NCBI GenBank assembly: GCA_050187415.1
Contig: JBFWXN010000022.1
Location: 8,903-72,902 of the forward strand
DNA from: Ga0077555 sp050187415
GTDB lineage: Bacteria; Pseudomonadota; Alphaproteobacteria; Rhizobiales; Hyphomicrobiaceae
DNA: 64,000 nucleotides
Direction of reading: 5' to 3'
The notes under the pieces were generated by a model. That model was given only the letters and a program-made list of their open reading frames with translations. It was not told where the DNA came from and did not search any database. The translations under genes were made by a program, and so were the position numbers. This document shows positions 1-8,931 of this stretch, piece after piece. Numbering within the stretch: the first letter of the stretch is position 1; each line of letters begins with the position of its first letter.

Positions 1-1
1 G

Positions 2-631
2 GACACAGCGCTCAAGGTTGCCGATGCCGCGTTGCGCCGCGCCCGCGAGGAACTCGATCGCATGACCATTCGCGCGCCCTTCGCGGGAATCGTCGGCCTC
101 ACCAACATCCAGGTCGGCGACTACATCAGCGTCGGGACTCAGATTGCGTCGCTCGACGACCGTACATCTATACTGGTCGAGTTCACCGTGCCGGAATCGG
201 TTGCCCCACTGGTCAAGCCCGGCCTTGCGATTCGGGCAAGCCTCGTCACGCGCTCCGGCGAAGTCTACCAGGGCAAGATCGGCGCAGTAGGCACGCGGAT
301 CGATCCCGAGACGCGAACGCTCGACGTGCGCGGCGAAATTCCCAATCCCACGCTGGCGCTCATTCCGGGCTCGACATTCTCCATCAGCGTCCGACTGCCT
401 GGAGAACAGGCGCCTCTCGTGCCGGGCCTGGCCGTGCAGTGGGACCGCCAGGGCGCCTACGTCTGGCGCCTGACGGCGGGCAACACCGTCGAGCGTGTCG
501 GGATCGCGATCATCTCGCGCGATGGCGACCGCGTGATGGTCGATGCGAAGCTCCAGGGCGGCGACAAGGTGATCCATGAGGGCGGCGACCAGCTTCGCCC
601 CGGCCAGACGGTCATGCCGCAAGGCACGTGA
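2..631 (+). CDS. RND efflux periplasmic adaptor subunit (5' end outside window)
   Basis: C-terminal part of a membrane-fusion (HlyD/AcrA-type) adaptor that links an inner-membrane RND pump to an outer-membrane channel in the periplasm. The frame is open to the left edge, so the true start lies upstream. The visible part begins in the returning arm of the alpha-hairpin (RRAREELDRM), continues through the lipoyl half-motif RAPFAGIVG and the beta-barrel (VGDYISVGTQIASL), and ends in a membrane-proximal domain with a PGLAVQWDRQGAYVW stretch typical of the family. The RND permease starts 73 bp downstream on the same strand, so the two probably form one operon. No outer-membrane factor gene is visible here. 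The substrate cannot be deduced. Confidence 0.9.
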   Translation, partial: DTALKVADAALRRAREELDRMTIRAPFAGIVGLTNIQVGDYISVGTQIASLDDRTSILVEFTVPESVAPLVKPGLAIRASLVTRSGEVYQGKIGAVGTRIDPETRTLDVRGEIPNPTLALIPGSTFSISVRLPGEQAPLVPGLAVQWDRQGAYVWRLTAGNTVERVGIAIISRDGDRVMVDAKLQGGDKVIHEGGDQLRPGQTVMPQGT

Positions 632-704
632 TCGGGCCCGCAATCCGACACATCCCCCCACTCCCCGGCGATTCGCCATTTTGCCGACTTGAGGACTTGT
701 TGCC

Positions 705-3700
705 ATGACGCCCAGCCCGCCTCGGTCAGACGCGATGCCTCCCGACGATGGCGGGTGGGTCGGCACCTTCATTCGACGGCCGGTGCTGACGGTGGTGATC
801 AACCTGCTCATCATCGTCGCCGGTATCGCGGCGCTGCAAGGCATCGAGGTTCGCGAGTTGCCCGACGTCGACCGGCCGGTCGTTTCCGTCCGCGCCACCT
901 ACGAAGGCGCCACACCGCAGACGATGGATGCTCAAATCACCTCGATCATCGAAGGTGCGGTATCTCGCGTGCCTGGCGTCTCGAATATCTCGTCGAACTC
1001 CTCTTATGGCTCGAGCCGCGTCACGATCGAGTTCTCGTCCGCGACCAATCTCGATGCCGCGGCCATGGACGTGCGCGATGCCGTGGCCGGCATCCGCAAC
1101 CGCCTGCCAAGCGACATGCGCGAGGAACCGCGCGTCGTAAAGGCCGACGACGATGCCTCCCCGATCATGCGCTTGATCGTCTCGTCGGCATCGCTCTCGG
1201 AAAGCGAGATGACCGACCTCGCCCGGGGCGTCATCGAGGATCGCCTGTCCGCAGTCGAAGGTGTCGCCTCCGCGACCTCCTACGGTCTCAGGCCGCGCAC
1301 GATCGAAGTCCGCGCCAATCAGATCGCGCTCGGCGCACGAGGCCTCGCCGTCTCGGACCTTATGGCGGCCATTGCGAAGGCGTCTGTCAGCGCGCCCTCC
1401 GGTGCTCTCGAGAATGCGACACAGCAGCTCCTCGTACGGGCCGAGGCGCCCGTTCAAACGCCGAAGGATGTCGGGGCACTCGAACTCAACTCGACCACCA
1501 GGGTCTCCGACGTCGCCTTTGTCCGCTGGTCCTTCCAGGAAGCCACGGCCATTACCCGCCTCGACGGTAAAACCGCCATCGGCGTCGAGATCATCCGGCA
1601 GGCGCAGTCGAACACGATCGCAATCTCGGATGCGGTGCGCCGGACGGTGGCCGATCTCAAGACCGCACTGCCGGCCGGCGCGGAAATTTCGATCGTCTCC
1701 GACGACGCCATCTTCATCCGCGAAGCCGTCACGGAGGTCGCCACGAGCCTGCTCATCGCCAGCGCCATCGTGATCGTGGTCATCTTGGTATTTCTCGCCT
1801 CGATCGGCGCCACGATCGCCCCCGCGGTTGCCATCCCGATCTCGCTCGTCGGCACGCTCGCGCTCGTGTGGTTTGCCGGCTTTTCGATCAATATTCTCAC
1901 CTTGCTCGCCTTTGTCGTCGCCACCGGCATTGTCGTCGACGATGCGATCGTGGTGATCGAGAACATTGCCCGATACCGCGCAATGGGTGCGGGGCCTCGC
2001 GCGGCGGCCGTTCTCGGAACACGACAAATCGTCTTTGCGGTGCTCTCGACCACGGCCACGCTCGCCGCCGTTTTCGTTCCGGTGTCGTTCATGCCCGGCG
2101 TCGTCGGAAATCTGTTCTCGGAGTTCGGCTTCGTGCTGGCCTTCGCCGTCGCCATGTCGTCGTTCGTCGCGTTGACGCTGTGTCCGCTGCTGGCCTCGCG
2201 GTTCGGCACGGGCAGCGCAATTCGTACATCCGATAGGCCCACCAGCCGGTTCGAGCGCTTCGGCGACGCTATCGGCGGCTATTACACACGCCTTCTCGAT
2301 TGGTGCCTCGCCGGACGCTGGCTGATCGTGGCGGTTTGTCTTGTCTTTGCCGGCTTCGCCTGGCTTGCCTACGTCAAGATCCCGAGCGAGATCACCCCGA
2401 CCGAAGATCGCGGCGTCATTCAGATCCGCCTGGGCACCCAGCAGGGCACCAATCTCGATTACATGCTGTCGAAGGCCAAGATCGTCGAGGAGGCGCTGGC
2501 CGACTTGAGGGCGCGTGGCGAGGTCACCGACGTGCTGTCCATGGTCGGACGCGGTGGTGCCAACCGTGCCTTCATCATCGCGCCACTCGCCCATTGGTCG
2601 GAACGCAGCCGCAGCCAGCAGGAAATCCAGGCCGAGCTGGAGACCAAGCTCGCCAATGTCGCCGGCGTCTCCTTATCCGTCCTGTCGCCCAACAGCCTGG
2701 GCATTCGCGGCGGCGGCCAGGGCTTGCGTTTTGCCGTCGCCGGAACCGACTACGACCGCATCGCAGACGCTGCGACCGCCCTCGCGCAGCGCCTCCAGCA
2801 GACGCCCGGCTTCCGCAGCGCGCGTACCGACTTTGATACGACGCAACCCCAGCTTTCCGTTCGCATCGACCGCGAAACGGCGACCAAGCTCGGCGTCTCC
2901 ATCGAAACGCTTACCAGCCTCATCAACGTCATGATCGACTACGGCAAGGCAGCCGATCTCTTCATTGGCGACGAGATTGTAGAGGTTCAGGTCAAGGCCG
3001 GTGGACGTCCGATCAACGACCCCTCCGATCTGAACAATCTGTTCGTCAAGACTGCCAGCGGAAGCTTCGTCGCTCTTTCCACTCTGGTCGAGATGAAGGA
3101 AGTCGCCATCGCGCCCCGTCTTGCGCGTGAGGGCCGGCGCAGAGCCGTTTCGATTACCGCCCAGCTCGATGAAGGCATGTACCTCGGCACGGCCGTCGAA
3201 AGCATGCGCACGGTTGCCGCCCAGGTGCTGCCTGCAGAAATGTCCGTCGTGCTCATGGGCGAGGCCAAGACGCTCGGCGACACGACACAGAGCACCGCCT
3301 TCGTCTTCGGCATGGCGTTTCTCGTCGTCTTCCTGGTGCTTGCTGCCCAATTCGAGAGCGTGATCAGCGCTCTTGTCATTCTTTTTACAGTACCTTTCGG
3401 TTTGGCGGCAGCGGCGTTCGCCATCGTGCTCACCGGTGGCACGCTGAATGTTTATAGCCAGATCGGGCTCGTCCTTCTCGTCGGTATCATGGCCAAGAAC
3501 GGCATCCTGATCGTCGAGTTCGCGGACCAGAGGCGCGACGAAGGCGCGAGCGTGGCCGCAGCCATTCGGGACGCCTCGATCCTTCGCCTGCGACCCGTGA
3601 TGATGACGATGGCCTCGACGGTGCTCGGCGCGTTGCCGCTCATCTTCGCGACGGGGGCAGGTGCCGAATCGCGGCTGGCTCTCGGGTGGGTCATCATCGG

Positions 3701-3839
3701 CGGGCTCGGATTCGCGACGATCTTCACGCTGTTCCTCACGCCCGTGCTCTACCGCATCCTCGCACCGATCTCGAAACCGAGAGCGCACGAAACCCAGATT
3801 CTGATCGACGAATTGAAGGCCGCCCCCAAGCCGGTCTAG
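705..3839 (+). CDS. RND efflux transporter permease (AcrB/MexB-type)
   Basis: Proton-driven inner-membrane multidrug or solute exporter of the hydrophobe/amphiphile RND family. Its 1044 residues are the usual length. The first membrane helix follows the early FIRRPVLTVV segment. The paired acidic residues of the proton relay are seen as D412-D413 in VVDDAIVVIEN, and the partner lysine as K931 in GIMAKNGILIVEF. Two large periplasmic loops follow helices 1 and 7 as in AcrB. The ATG at 705 has GAGGA nine bases upstream, which supports this start over later Met codons. It follows the adaptor gene directly and is probably cotranscribed with it. An imperfect hairpin lies just after the stop. The substrate is unknown. 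Confidence 0.95.
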   Translation: MTPSPPRSDAMPPDDGGWVGTFIRRPVLTVVINLLIIVAGIAALQGIEVRELPDVDRPVVSVRATYEGATPQTMDAQITSIIEGAVSRVPGVSNISSNSSYGSSRVTIEFSSATNLDAAAMDVRDAVAGIRNRLPSDMREEPRVVKADDDASPIMRLIVSSASLSESEMTDLARGVIEDRLSAVEGVASATSYGLRPRTIEVRANQIALGARGLAVSDLMAAIAKASVSAPSGALENATQQLLVRAEAPVQTPKDVGALELNSTTRVSDVAFVRWSFQEATAITRLDGKTAIGVEIIRQAQSNTIAISDAVRRTVADLKTALPAGAEISIVSDDAIFIREAVTEVATSLLIASAIVIVVILVFLASIGATIAPAVAIPISLVGTLALVWFAGFSINILTLLAFVVATGIVVDDAIVVIENIARYRAMGAGPRAAAVLGTRQIVFAVLSTTATLAAVFVPVSFMPGVVGNLFSEFGFVLAFAVAMSSFVALTLCPLLASRFGTGSAIRTSDRPTSRFERFGDAIGGYYTRLLDWCLAGRWLIVAVCLVFAGFAWLAYVKIPSEITPTEDRGVIQIRLGTQQGTNLDYMLSKAKIVEEALADLRARGEVTDVLSMVGRGGANRAFIIAPLAHWSERSRSQQEIQAELETKLANVAGVSLSVLSPNSLGIRGGGQGLRFAVAGTDYDRIADAATALAQRLQQTPGFRSARTDFDTTQPQLSVRIDRETATKLGVSIETLTSLINVMIDYGKAADLFIGDEIVEVQVKAGGRPINDPSDLNNLFVKTASGSFVALSTLVEMKEVAIAPRLAREGRRRAVSITAQLDEGMYLGTAVESMRTVAAQVLPAEMSVVLMGEAKTLGDTTQSTAFVFGMAFLVVFLVLAAQFESVISALVILFTVPFGLAAAAFAIVLTGGTLNVYSQIGLVLLVGIMAKNGILIVEFADQRRDEGASVAAAIRDASILRLRPVMMTMASTVLGALPLIFATGAGAESRLALGWVIIGGLGFATIFTLFLTPVLYRILAPISKPRAHETQILIDELKAAPKPV

Positions 3840-3844
3840 GCGGT

Positions 3845-3874
3845 GGCGTCGCAAGGTCGAGCACTTGCGTCGCC
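3845..3874 (+). terminator. Hairpin after RND operon, possible terminator
   Basis: An 11-bp stem with one mismatch (GGCGTCGCAAG against CTTGCGTCGCC, 8-nt loop) starts six bases after the RND permease stop codon. No T-tract follows, so termination is an inference from position. Confidence 0.35.
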
Positions 3875-3920
3875 GCGACGGGCGGCGAGCAGAAGCCGGA
3901 TCGATCCTCGATTGCAGCGG

Positions 3921-4106
3921 TTATCGATCGCCGCACCGCGGCGTTCGGTTGGATCCCTTGGGTTTGGTGGACAAATTTTTATCCGCGCCGACTTCTCGTA
4001 ACGTCTCGAGCGCGTCGATGATTTTCCACGGCAGAGGCTTGGTGTCGACCCGGCCGTAAGCCTTGCTCAATGCCTTACCAATTCGTTTCACGACATGCTC
4101 ATCCAC
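3921..4106 (-). CDS. Small protein resembling NepR-type anti-sigma factors
   Basis: A 61-residue frame on the opposite strand between the RND and opgGH genes. Its core, IGKALSKAYGRV followed by PLPWKIIDALETL, has the spacing and character of the two NepR helices (consensus roughly IG..LR..YDDV, then EP.P.R...LL..L). NepR proteins hold the extracytoplasmic-function sigma factor EcfG inactive until the response regulator PhyR sequesters them in the alphaproteobacterial general stress response. A purine-rich GAGATAGAGA stretch precedes the ATG. No PhyR or EcfG gene lies nearby, so this would be an orphan copy. The C-terminal third (NLSTKPKGSNRT) matches nothing I know. The match is by eye only and the frame could be fortuitous. 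Confidence 0.4.
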   Translation of the reverse strand: MDEHVVKRIGKALSKAYGRVDTKPLPWKIIDALETLREVGADKNLSTKPKGSNRTPRCGDR

Positions 4107-4397
4107 GTCTCTATCTCGCTGGCTTGAATTGCTCCCTGGCTCGACCCCATTACCGGTGCCGAATTCACCGGGAACAACTGGCCCACCGCCGATCGCGTTC
4201 CATATGCCGCAGGCTGGCGCATCCGGCAGGCCAACGGGGTCGTGACATCGCGTTGGAGGATTGCGTCACGGGTGGCGGGGCATCGAGGACGCACAACGCC
4301 TGAGCGCACGAGCTCCCAAGCCCCAGCCCGGGTCCCCCGCTCTACCGGAACCTCGATGGCGGGAAGGGCGTTAGACTGCATGTCCATAGGCGCGATC
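4107..4397. other. Region upstream of opgG, no gene seen
   Basis: The opgG frame is open here from 4242, but the codons before 4410 encode a basic, low-complexity stretch that precedes the signal peptide and is not expected in the family. I read this stretch as leader and promoter DNA for opgG and, on the other strand, for the NepR-like frame. No clear promoter or hairpin was recognised. Confidence 0.4.
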
Positions 4398-4402
4398 GGA
4401 GG
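4398..4402 (+). promoter_or_regulatory. Ribosome-binding site deciding the opgG start
   Basis: GGAGG seven bases before the GTG at 4410. It favours this start over ATG 4380 or the longer frame from 4242, because the GTG directly precedes the signal peptide. Confidence 0.65.
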
Positions 4403-4409
4403 CCACCGA

Positions 4410-5999
4410 GTGAAGGATTTGCCGGCGCAGGTGAGCAAGCGCTTCGCCATGCTCGTGTCAGCTTGTCTGAGTCTCGCCGTCTCGGGCATTGCCGCCAGCA
4501 GTTGCATGGCCCAAGCACGGACCGACACCCCCGCGCAAAGCGTAGCACCAGCCACCCCCCCGACGCCGCCCGCGTTCGGCCGAGATAACGTCGTGGCCGA
4601 AGCACAGCGGCTGGCCGCACAGCCATATGTCGTGCCCAAGCCGCTGGAGATCGGCTGGCTGGCGAAGGGTTATGACGACTACAAGCGTCTCGTGTTAAGA
4701 CGAGAAAGCGCATTGTGGGTTTCAGACCCACCGCGTTTCGAGATTCATCCGTTGCCGGCAGGATGGCTTTACGATCACGCCATCCAAGTGACGATCGTGG
4801 AAAATGGTGTGCAGACACCACTCATGCTCGGCCCCGAGGCATTCATCGACAATCGCGCAGAAAAGCCGAACGGTACGCTTCCGCCTACGGTGCCGCTCTC
4901 GGGATTTCGCATCAACGGTCCGCTGAATGCGCCCGGCAAAGCCGATGAGATGATCGCGTTCCAGGGGGCGAGCTACTTTCGGGCGCTCGGCGAACGACAT
5001 ATCTACGGAGCGTCGGCACGGGGCCTCGCCATCGGCACCGCGACATCGGCCGGCGAAGAATTCCCCGAGTTCCGCCATTTCTGGATCGAGCGACCTTCGC
5101 CGACCGCCAATGCGATCAAGGTGCACGCGCTTCTCGACAGCGCCTCGACGACGGGTGCCTATACCTTCACCATCTCGCCGGGGAAGGAAACGGTTGTCGA
5201 AGTTACGGCAACGCTGTTCCCGAGACACGAGATCAAAGACTTGGGCCTGGCGCCCCTGACGAGCATGTTCTTGCTCGGCCCGAGCGACTCGACCCGTGTC
5301 GAGGACTTCCGCCCCCGCGTGCACGATTCCGACGGGCTCGCCATTCTCAACGGCAAAGACGAGCGCCTGTGGAGGCCGCTGTCGAATCCGCGATCGCTGC
5401 AGGTCAGCCAATTCACCGATGCCGCCATTCGAGGATTTGGCCTCATTCAACGCCACCGCGCGTTTTCGGGCTATCAGGATCTCGAGGCCCACTACGAGCG
5501 ACGGCCGAGCGTCTGGGTCGAACCGGTCTCCGGCTTCGAGAACGGCACAGTGATGCTCGTCGAAATTCCGACGGAAGAAGAAATTCACGACAATATCGTC
5601 GCGTTCTTTCGTCCCACCCCGAAGGCGAATACCGAACCCTTTGCGTTTTCCTACCGGTTGCGATGGCGCGACGACGCGCCCACTCAATCCGCCGGCCCCT
5701 GGGTAGCGGCGACACGGGTCGGGCTCGTCACGTCGAAGAAGGCCAGCGGCTACCGCTTCGTCGTCGACTATCGCGATGAAGGCTATTCGGACAATCAGCT
5801 TCCCGTTGCCGAAGTTTCCTCTTCGGCCGGCAAAGTCAGCGACGTGAATGTTCACGCCAACCCAGAAATCCGCGGGTTCAGGGTGAGTTTCGTTCTTTAT
5901 CCGGAGAAGGCCGAGCTTGCGGAATTGAAACTTTCGCTGAGCTCGACGAAAGGACGCACCCCCGAGACCTGGCTTTATCGATGGACCAAACGAAAATGA
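4410..5999 (+). CDS. opgG: Glucan biosynthesis protein G (osmoregulated periplasmic glucans)
   Basis: Periplasmic protein needed to build or branch osmoregulated periplasmic glucans from the linear chain made by OpgH. With the GTG start it has 529 residues, as usual for the family. Residues 1-36 form a Sec signal peptide (basic start, hydrophobic MLVSACLSLAVSGIAA, cleavage after AQA). The mature part begins with the family pattern FGRDNVVAEAQRLAAQPY and holds the typical YDDYKRL, GASYFRALG, EEFPEFRHFWIERP and YRLRWRDDAP segments, ending in ETWLYRW. It overlaps the start of opgH, so the pair is translationally coupled. Known family role; the start codon is inferred from GGAGG at 4398. Confidence 0.93.
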   Translation: MKDLPAQVSKRFAMLVSACLSLAVSGIAASSCMAQARTDTPAQSVAPATPPTPPAFGRDNVVAEAQRLAAQPYVVPKPLEIGWLAKGYDDYKRLVLRRESALWVSDPPRFEIHPLPAGWLYDHAIQVTIVENGVQTPLMLGPEAFIDNRAEKPNGTLPPTVPLSGFRINGPLNAPGKADEMIAFQGASYFRALGERHIYGASARGLAIGTATSAGEEFPEFRHFWIERPSPTANAIKVHALLDSASTTGAYTFTISPGKETVVEVTATLFPRHEIKDLGLAPLTSMFLLGPSDSTRVEDFRPRVHDSDGLAILNGKDERLWRPLSNPRSLQVSQFTDAAIRGFGLIQRHRAFSGYQDLEAHYERRPSVWVEPVSGFENGTVMLVEIPTEEEIHDNIVAFFRPTPKANTEPFAFSYRLRWRDDAPTQSAGPWVAATRVGLVTSKKASGYRFVVDYRDEGYSDNQLPVAEVSSSAGKVSDVNVHANPEIRGFRVSFVLYPEKAELAELKLSLSSTKGRTPETWLYRWTKRK

Positions 6000-7885
6000 C
6001 TGAGCACAGCTCATGGGAGCGGGAGCGATTGTCTGGCGCCGACACCGCGGCGCGACTGTCCATGCCGCCGCAACCCCTTTACGGATCGGGCGCCGTGCGT
6101 CGCGAACTCCGAGACGATACTCGCGATCTGACCGTCAGCACGCTCTCGGCACGCATCTTTCTGATCGCCATGACGTGCGCCATCACGGCCTTGTTCGCCT
6201 GGGGCCTCACACGCGCGCTCGCCATCAGTTCCGAGAGCCTAAGCGTTCTGCACGTGGCATTCCTGGCCGTATCGACAATGGGTTTCAGTTGGATGGCATT
6301 TGGCGCAGCCAATGCCTGTCTCGGTGCCTGCGTCCTTGCCACTGCGCGCCACATGGACACCATTACACTCGCCGGCGCGGGGAGCAGCCTGCGCGAGCGC
6401 ACGGCACTCTTGTTTCCGATATATCACGAGAACCCCGACGAAATTGCTGCGAGCATCGCGTCTCTCGTCGATGAGCTCGACAACGGCGGCGTGCTTTCCA
6501 GTTTCTCGATTTTTGTACTGAGCGACAGCCAACGCGAAACGAACCGGCGCTCCGAGCAAATGGTCTTTGGAAAATTGGCGGACGCACTGTCGTCGAGGAT
6601 ACGTATCGTCTATCGCAATCGAAAGGAAAACATCGGCAAGAAGGCCGGGAACGTTGCCGATTGGGTTTCGCAATGGGGACATGACTTCCCGTTTTTCACC
6701 GTCTTCGATGCCGACAGCCGCATGTCGGCGACCACGCTCTCACGTCTTGTCGCCACCATGCAGGAGCGACCCCACACGGCCCTCATTCAAACCGTGCCGC
6801 GGCTGATCGGATCGGTCACCACTTTCGGGCGCATGCAGGAATTTGCGAGTGCGCTGTTCGGGCGTCTTGCGGCAGCCGGATATGCGGCGTGGCAAGGCGC
6901 GAGCGGCAATTATTGGGGCCATAACGCGATTATCAGAACGCGAGCCTTTGCCGAGTGTGCGGGTCTGCCGGTGCTCCCGGGCAGGGCGCCGCTCGGAGGA
7001 CATATCCAGAGTCACGATTTCGTGGAAGCGGCGTTTCTGCGTCGCGCCGGCTGGCGCGTCGCGCTGGTCACCAGCCTGACCGGCAGTTACGAAGGCTCGC
7101 CACAGACCCTTTTCGACATGGCGATACGAGATCGCCGGTGGATGCAGGGCAACTTGCAGCACGGCGCGATCCTTCCCGCCGACGGCATTCATTCCATCAG
7201 CCGCGTGCATCTGGCGATGGGTATCCTGTCGTACCTTTCCTCTGCTCTCTGGGCGACGATGATCGGCCTTGGCCTGCTCCTCATTTGGCAAGAGCAGGAG
7301 CGGACCATCACCTACTTCGCGGATCAGAAGACGCTGTTTCCGGTTTGGCCGACGTTCGATCCGGAGGCTGGCCTGCGCCTGTTGATGGGCACCCTTCTGA
7401 TTGTATTCCTCCCCAAGCTCATCGGGTTGGCGATGGCCGTGGTGACCGCCATACGACGCGGTCACGGATTGGGCGACGTGCGACGCCTGCATACCGGCTG
7501 GTGGATCGAGGTCATCTTCAGCGCGCTCATGGCTCCAGTGTCCATGCTGTTGCACTTGAGGGGACTTCTGGAAATTCTGATCGGCCGGGATTCCGGCTGG
7601 CAGGCGCAAAACCGAGGCGGAAACGGCATCGACGCCACCGACGCGCTGCGCTTTCATGCTCCGCACCTTGCTGTCGGATTGGCGCTCGCGGCAACGGCTT
7701 GGATGCTGTCGTGGCACGCCTTTCTCTGGCTGATTCCCACGGTACTGGGTCTCGTGCTTTCGCCGCTGCTCACGATGGTCACGTCGTCGACAAGCGCTGT
7801 CCTGGCGCCATACCTCGACACGAGCAGCTTTGCACCCCTGGATGAGCCAAGTCCTACGCGCCGCCCCGACACGGTTGGTGCGTGA
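5981..7885 (+). CDS. opgH: Glucans biosynthesis glucosyltransferase H
   Basis: Inner-membrane family 2 glycosyltransferase that polymerises UDP-glucose into the beta-glucan backbone and exports it for OpgG to act on. Two N-terminal membrane helices (about residues 50-110) precede a cytoplasmic catalytic domain with the D243-A-D245 nucleotide-sugar motif (FDADSRM), QTVPRLIG, and the processive-synthase signature RDRRWMQGNLQH near residue 385. Several helices follow (from about 400 to 610). The product has 634 residues, shorter than the enterobacterial enzyme, mainly in the N-terminal tail. The frame starts inside opgG. ATG 5981 gives a 19-nt overlap, and ATG 5996 overlaps the opgG stop as ATGA and is an equally good start. 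Confidence 0.93.
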   Translation: MDQTKMTEHSSWERERLSGADTAARLSMPPQPLYGSGAVRRELRDDTRDLTVSTLSARIFLIAMTCAITALFAWGLTRALAISSESLSVLHVAFLAVSTMGFSWMAFGAANACLGACVLATARHMDTITLAGAGSSLRERTALLFPIYHENPDEIAASIASLVDELDNGGVLSSFSIFVLSDSQRETNRRSEQMVFGKLADALSSRIRIVYRNRKENIGKKAGNVADWVSQWGHDFPFFTVFDADSRMSATTLSRLVATMQERPHTALIQTVPRLIGSVTTFGRMQEFASALFGRLAAAGYAAWQGASGNYWGHNAIIRTRAFAECAGLPVLPGRAPLGGHIQSHDFVEAAFLRRAGWRVALVTSLTGSYEGSPQTLFDMAIRDRRWMQGNLQHGAILPADGIHSISRVHLAMGILSYLSSALWATMIGLGLLLIWQEQERTITYFADQKTLFPVWPTFDPEAGLRLLMGTLLIVFLPKLIGLAMAVVTAIRRGHGLGDVRRLHTGWWIEVIFSALMAPVSMLLHLRGLLEILIGRDSGWQAQNRGGNGIDATDALRFHAPHLAVGLALAATAWMLSWHAFLWLIPTVLGLVLSPLLTMVTSSTSAVLAPYLDTSSFAPLDEPSPTRRPDTVGA

Positions 7886-7988
7886 GCGTGCACGGCTAGA
7901 TCACATACGTTTTTCGCAACCGGCGGCCTGCCGCGTGGCATCGGGGGACGCCTGCCAGTTCGGTTTACTTTGCCACCGATCATCGGGT

Positions 7989-8011
7989 GGAGGCAGCCGC
8001 AACGGGCCTCC
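7989..8011 (-). terminator. Hairpin between convergent opgH and ABC operon
   Basis: GGAGGC and GCCTCC form a 6-bp stem with an 11-nt loop one base beyond the stop of the minus-strand ABC operon. No T-run is seen; the termination role is inferred from position. Confidence 0.3.
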
Positions 8012-8012
8012 G

Positions 8013-8918
8013 CTACCGTCGATAGCGGCGCTGAATAATCAAATTTGCGAGCGCGGTCAGTACCAGCGTCGCGGTCATCAGAATGAAGGCGATAGCCGCG
8101 CCGAATGGCCAGTTGTTGAGCTGGAACTGGCCGTAGACGAGTGGTCCCATCATCTTGAACTTCGGACCGCCCAGGAGCACAGGCGTCGCATAGGCATTCA
8201 TGCCGAGGATGAACGTCAGGATGATCCCCGCGATCACTCCGGGAAATGCCAGAGGCCAAAGGACCCGACGGAACATCCCCATCGGGCCGGCACCGAGCGA
8301 GTACGCCGCCTCCTCGAGATTGCGCGGGATGCCTTCGATGACGCTTTGCAGGGTCAGCACCATGTAGGGCAGGTTGACCGCGATGATGCCGGCAATCACC
8401 GCGCCTTCCGTGAACATGATCTGGACGGGTTCATCGATGAGGCCGAACCGAATAAGCATGACGTTGAGGAAGCCTTTGCTGCCGAATAGCGTCATCCAGC
8501 CGGCGGCGCGCACGGCATTGCCGACGAACAGCGGCAGCACGACGAGCAGGATCAGCACGTTCTTGTACCGGCTTCCCGTGCGGGCGAGCACATAGGCGAG
8601 GGGCATGCCCAGCAGCAGGCAGGCGGCGGTGCAGATCGAGGCCACCCGAAACGTGGTCCAAAGAATGTTGAGATAATAGGCGTCGGTGAAGAATCGAACG
8701 TAATTCTCGATCGTGAATGCCTCGACCATCATGACGCGCGGCTTGAATTGGTTGAGGCTGTAGCGAAAGAGGATGAGGAGGGGAAGCAGAAGGCCCAGCA
8801 CCACGACGGCCGTTGCCGGGCCGATCAGGGAGCCCGCGGAGAGCAGCGAGCCGCCGCCGTCCGCGGCATATGATGCGCGCACTCTCCCGGACCCGCCGAT
8901 CGCCGTGGTGCTGGTCAT
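8013..8918 (-). CDS. ABC transporter permease, polyamine/opine type (PotB-like)
   Basis: Inner-membrane permease of a binding-protein-dependent importer in the spermidine/putrescine (PotABCD) class, 301 residues, six predicted helices. The cytoplasmic EAA loop that docks on the ATPase is visible as EEAAYSLGAGPMGMFRRVLWPLAFPG. A long first periplasmic stretch after helix 1 (FRYSLNQFKP) is typical of PotB homologues. It is the last gene of a minus-strand run with binding protein, ATPase, second permease and two amidohydrolases, 13 bp after the binding-protein gene. Together these form one complete importer. The substrate is not evident; the neighbouring hydrolases suggest an amide or peptide-like compound rather than a free polyamine. 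Confidence 0.93.
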   Translation of the reverse strand: MTSTTAIGGSGRVRASYAADGGGSLLSAGSLIGPATAVVVLGLLLPLLILFRYSLNQFKPRVMMVEAFTIENYVRFFTDAYYLNILWTTFRVASICTAACLLLGMPLAYVLARTGSRYKNVLILLVVLPLFVGNAVRAAGWMTLFGSKGFLNVMLIRFGLIDEPVQIMFTEGAVIAGIIAVNLPYMVLTLQSVIEGIPRNLEEAAYSLGAGPMGMFRRVLWPLAFPGVIAGIILTFILGMNAYATPVLLGGPKFKMMGPLVYGQFQLNNWPFGAAIAFILMTATLVLTALANLIIQRRYRR

Positions 8919-8931
8919 GTCGGCGCGCTAC

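Noticed and set aside
726..2594. Long antisense open frame (622 residues) opposite the RND permease gene
   Set aside because: Arg/Asp/His-rich composition without domains; the sense frame is a complete RND protein. High GC makes such antisense frames common; the same applies to those at 2673-3854, 22924-24525, 26800-28032 and 12383-13303.
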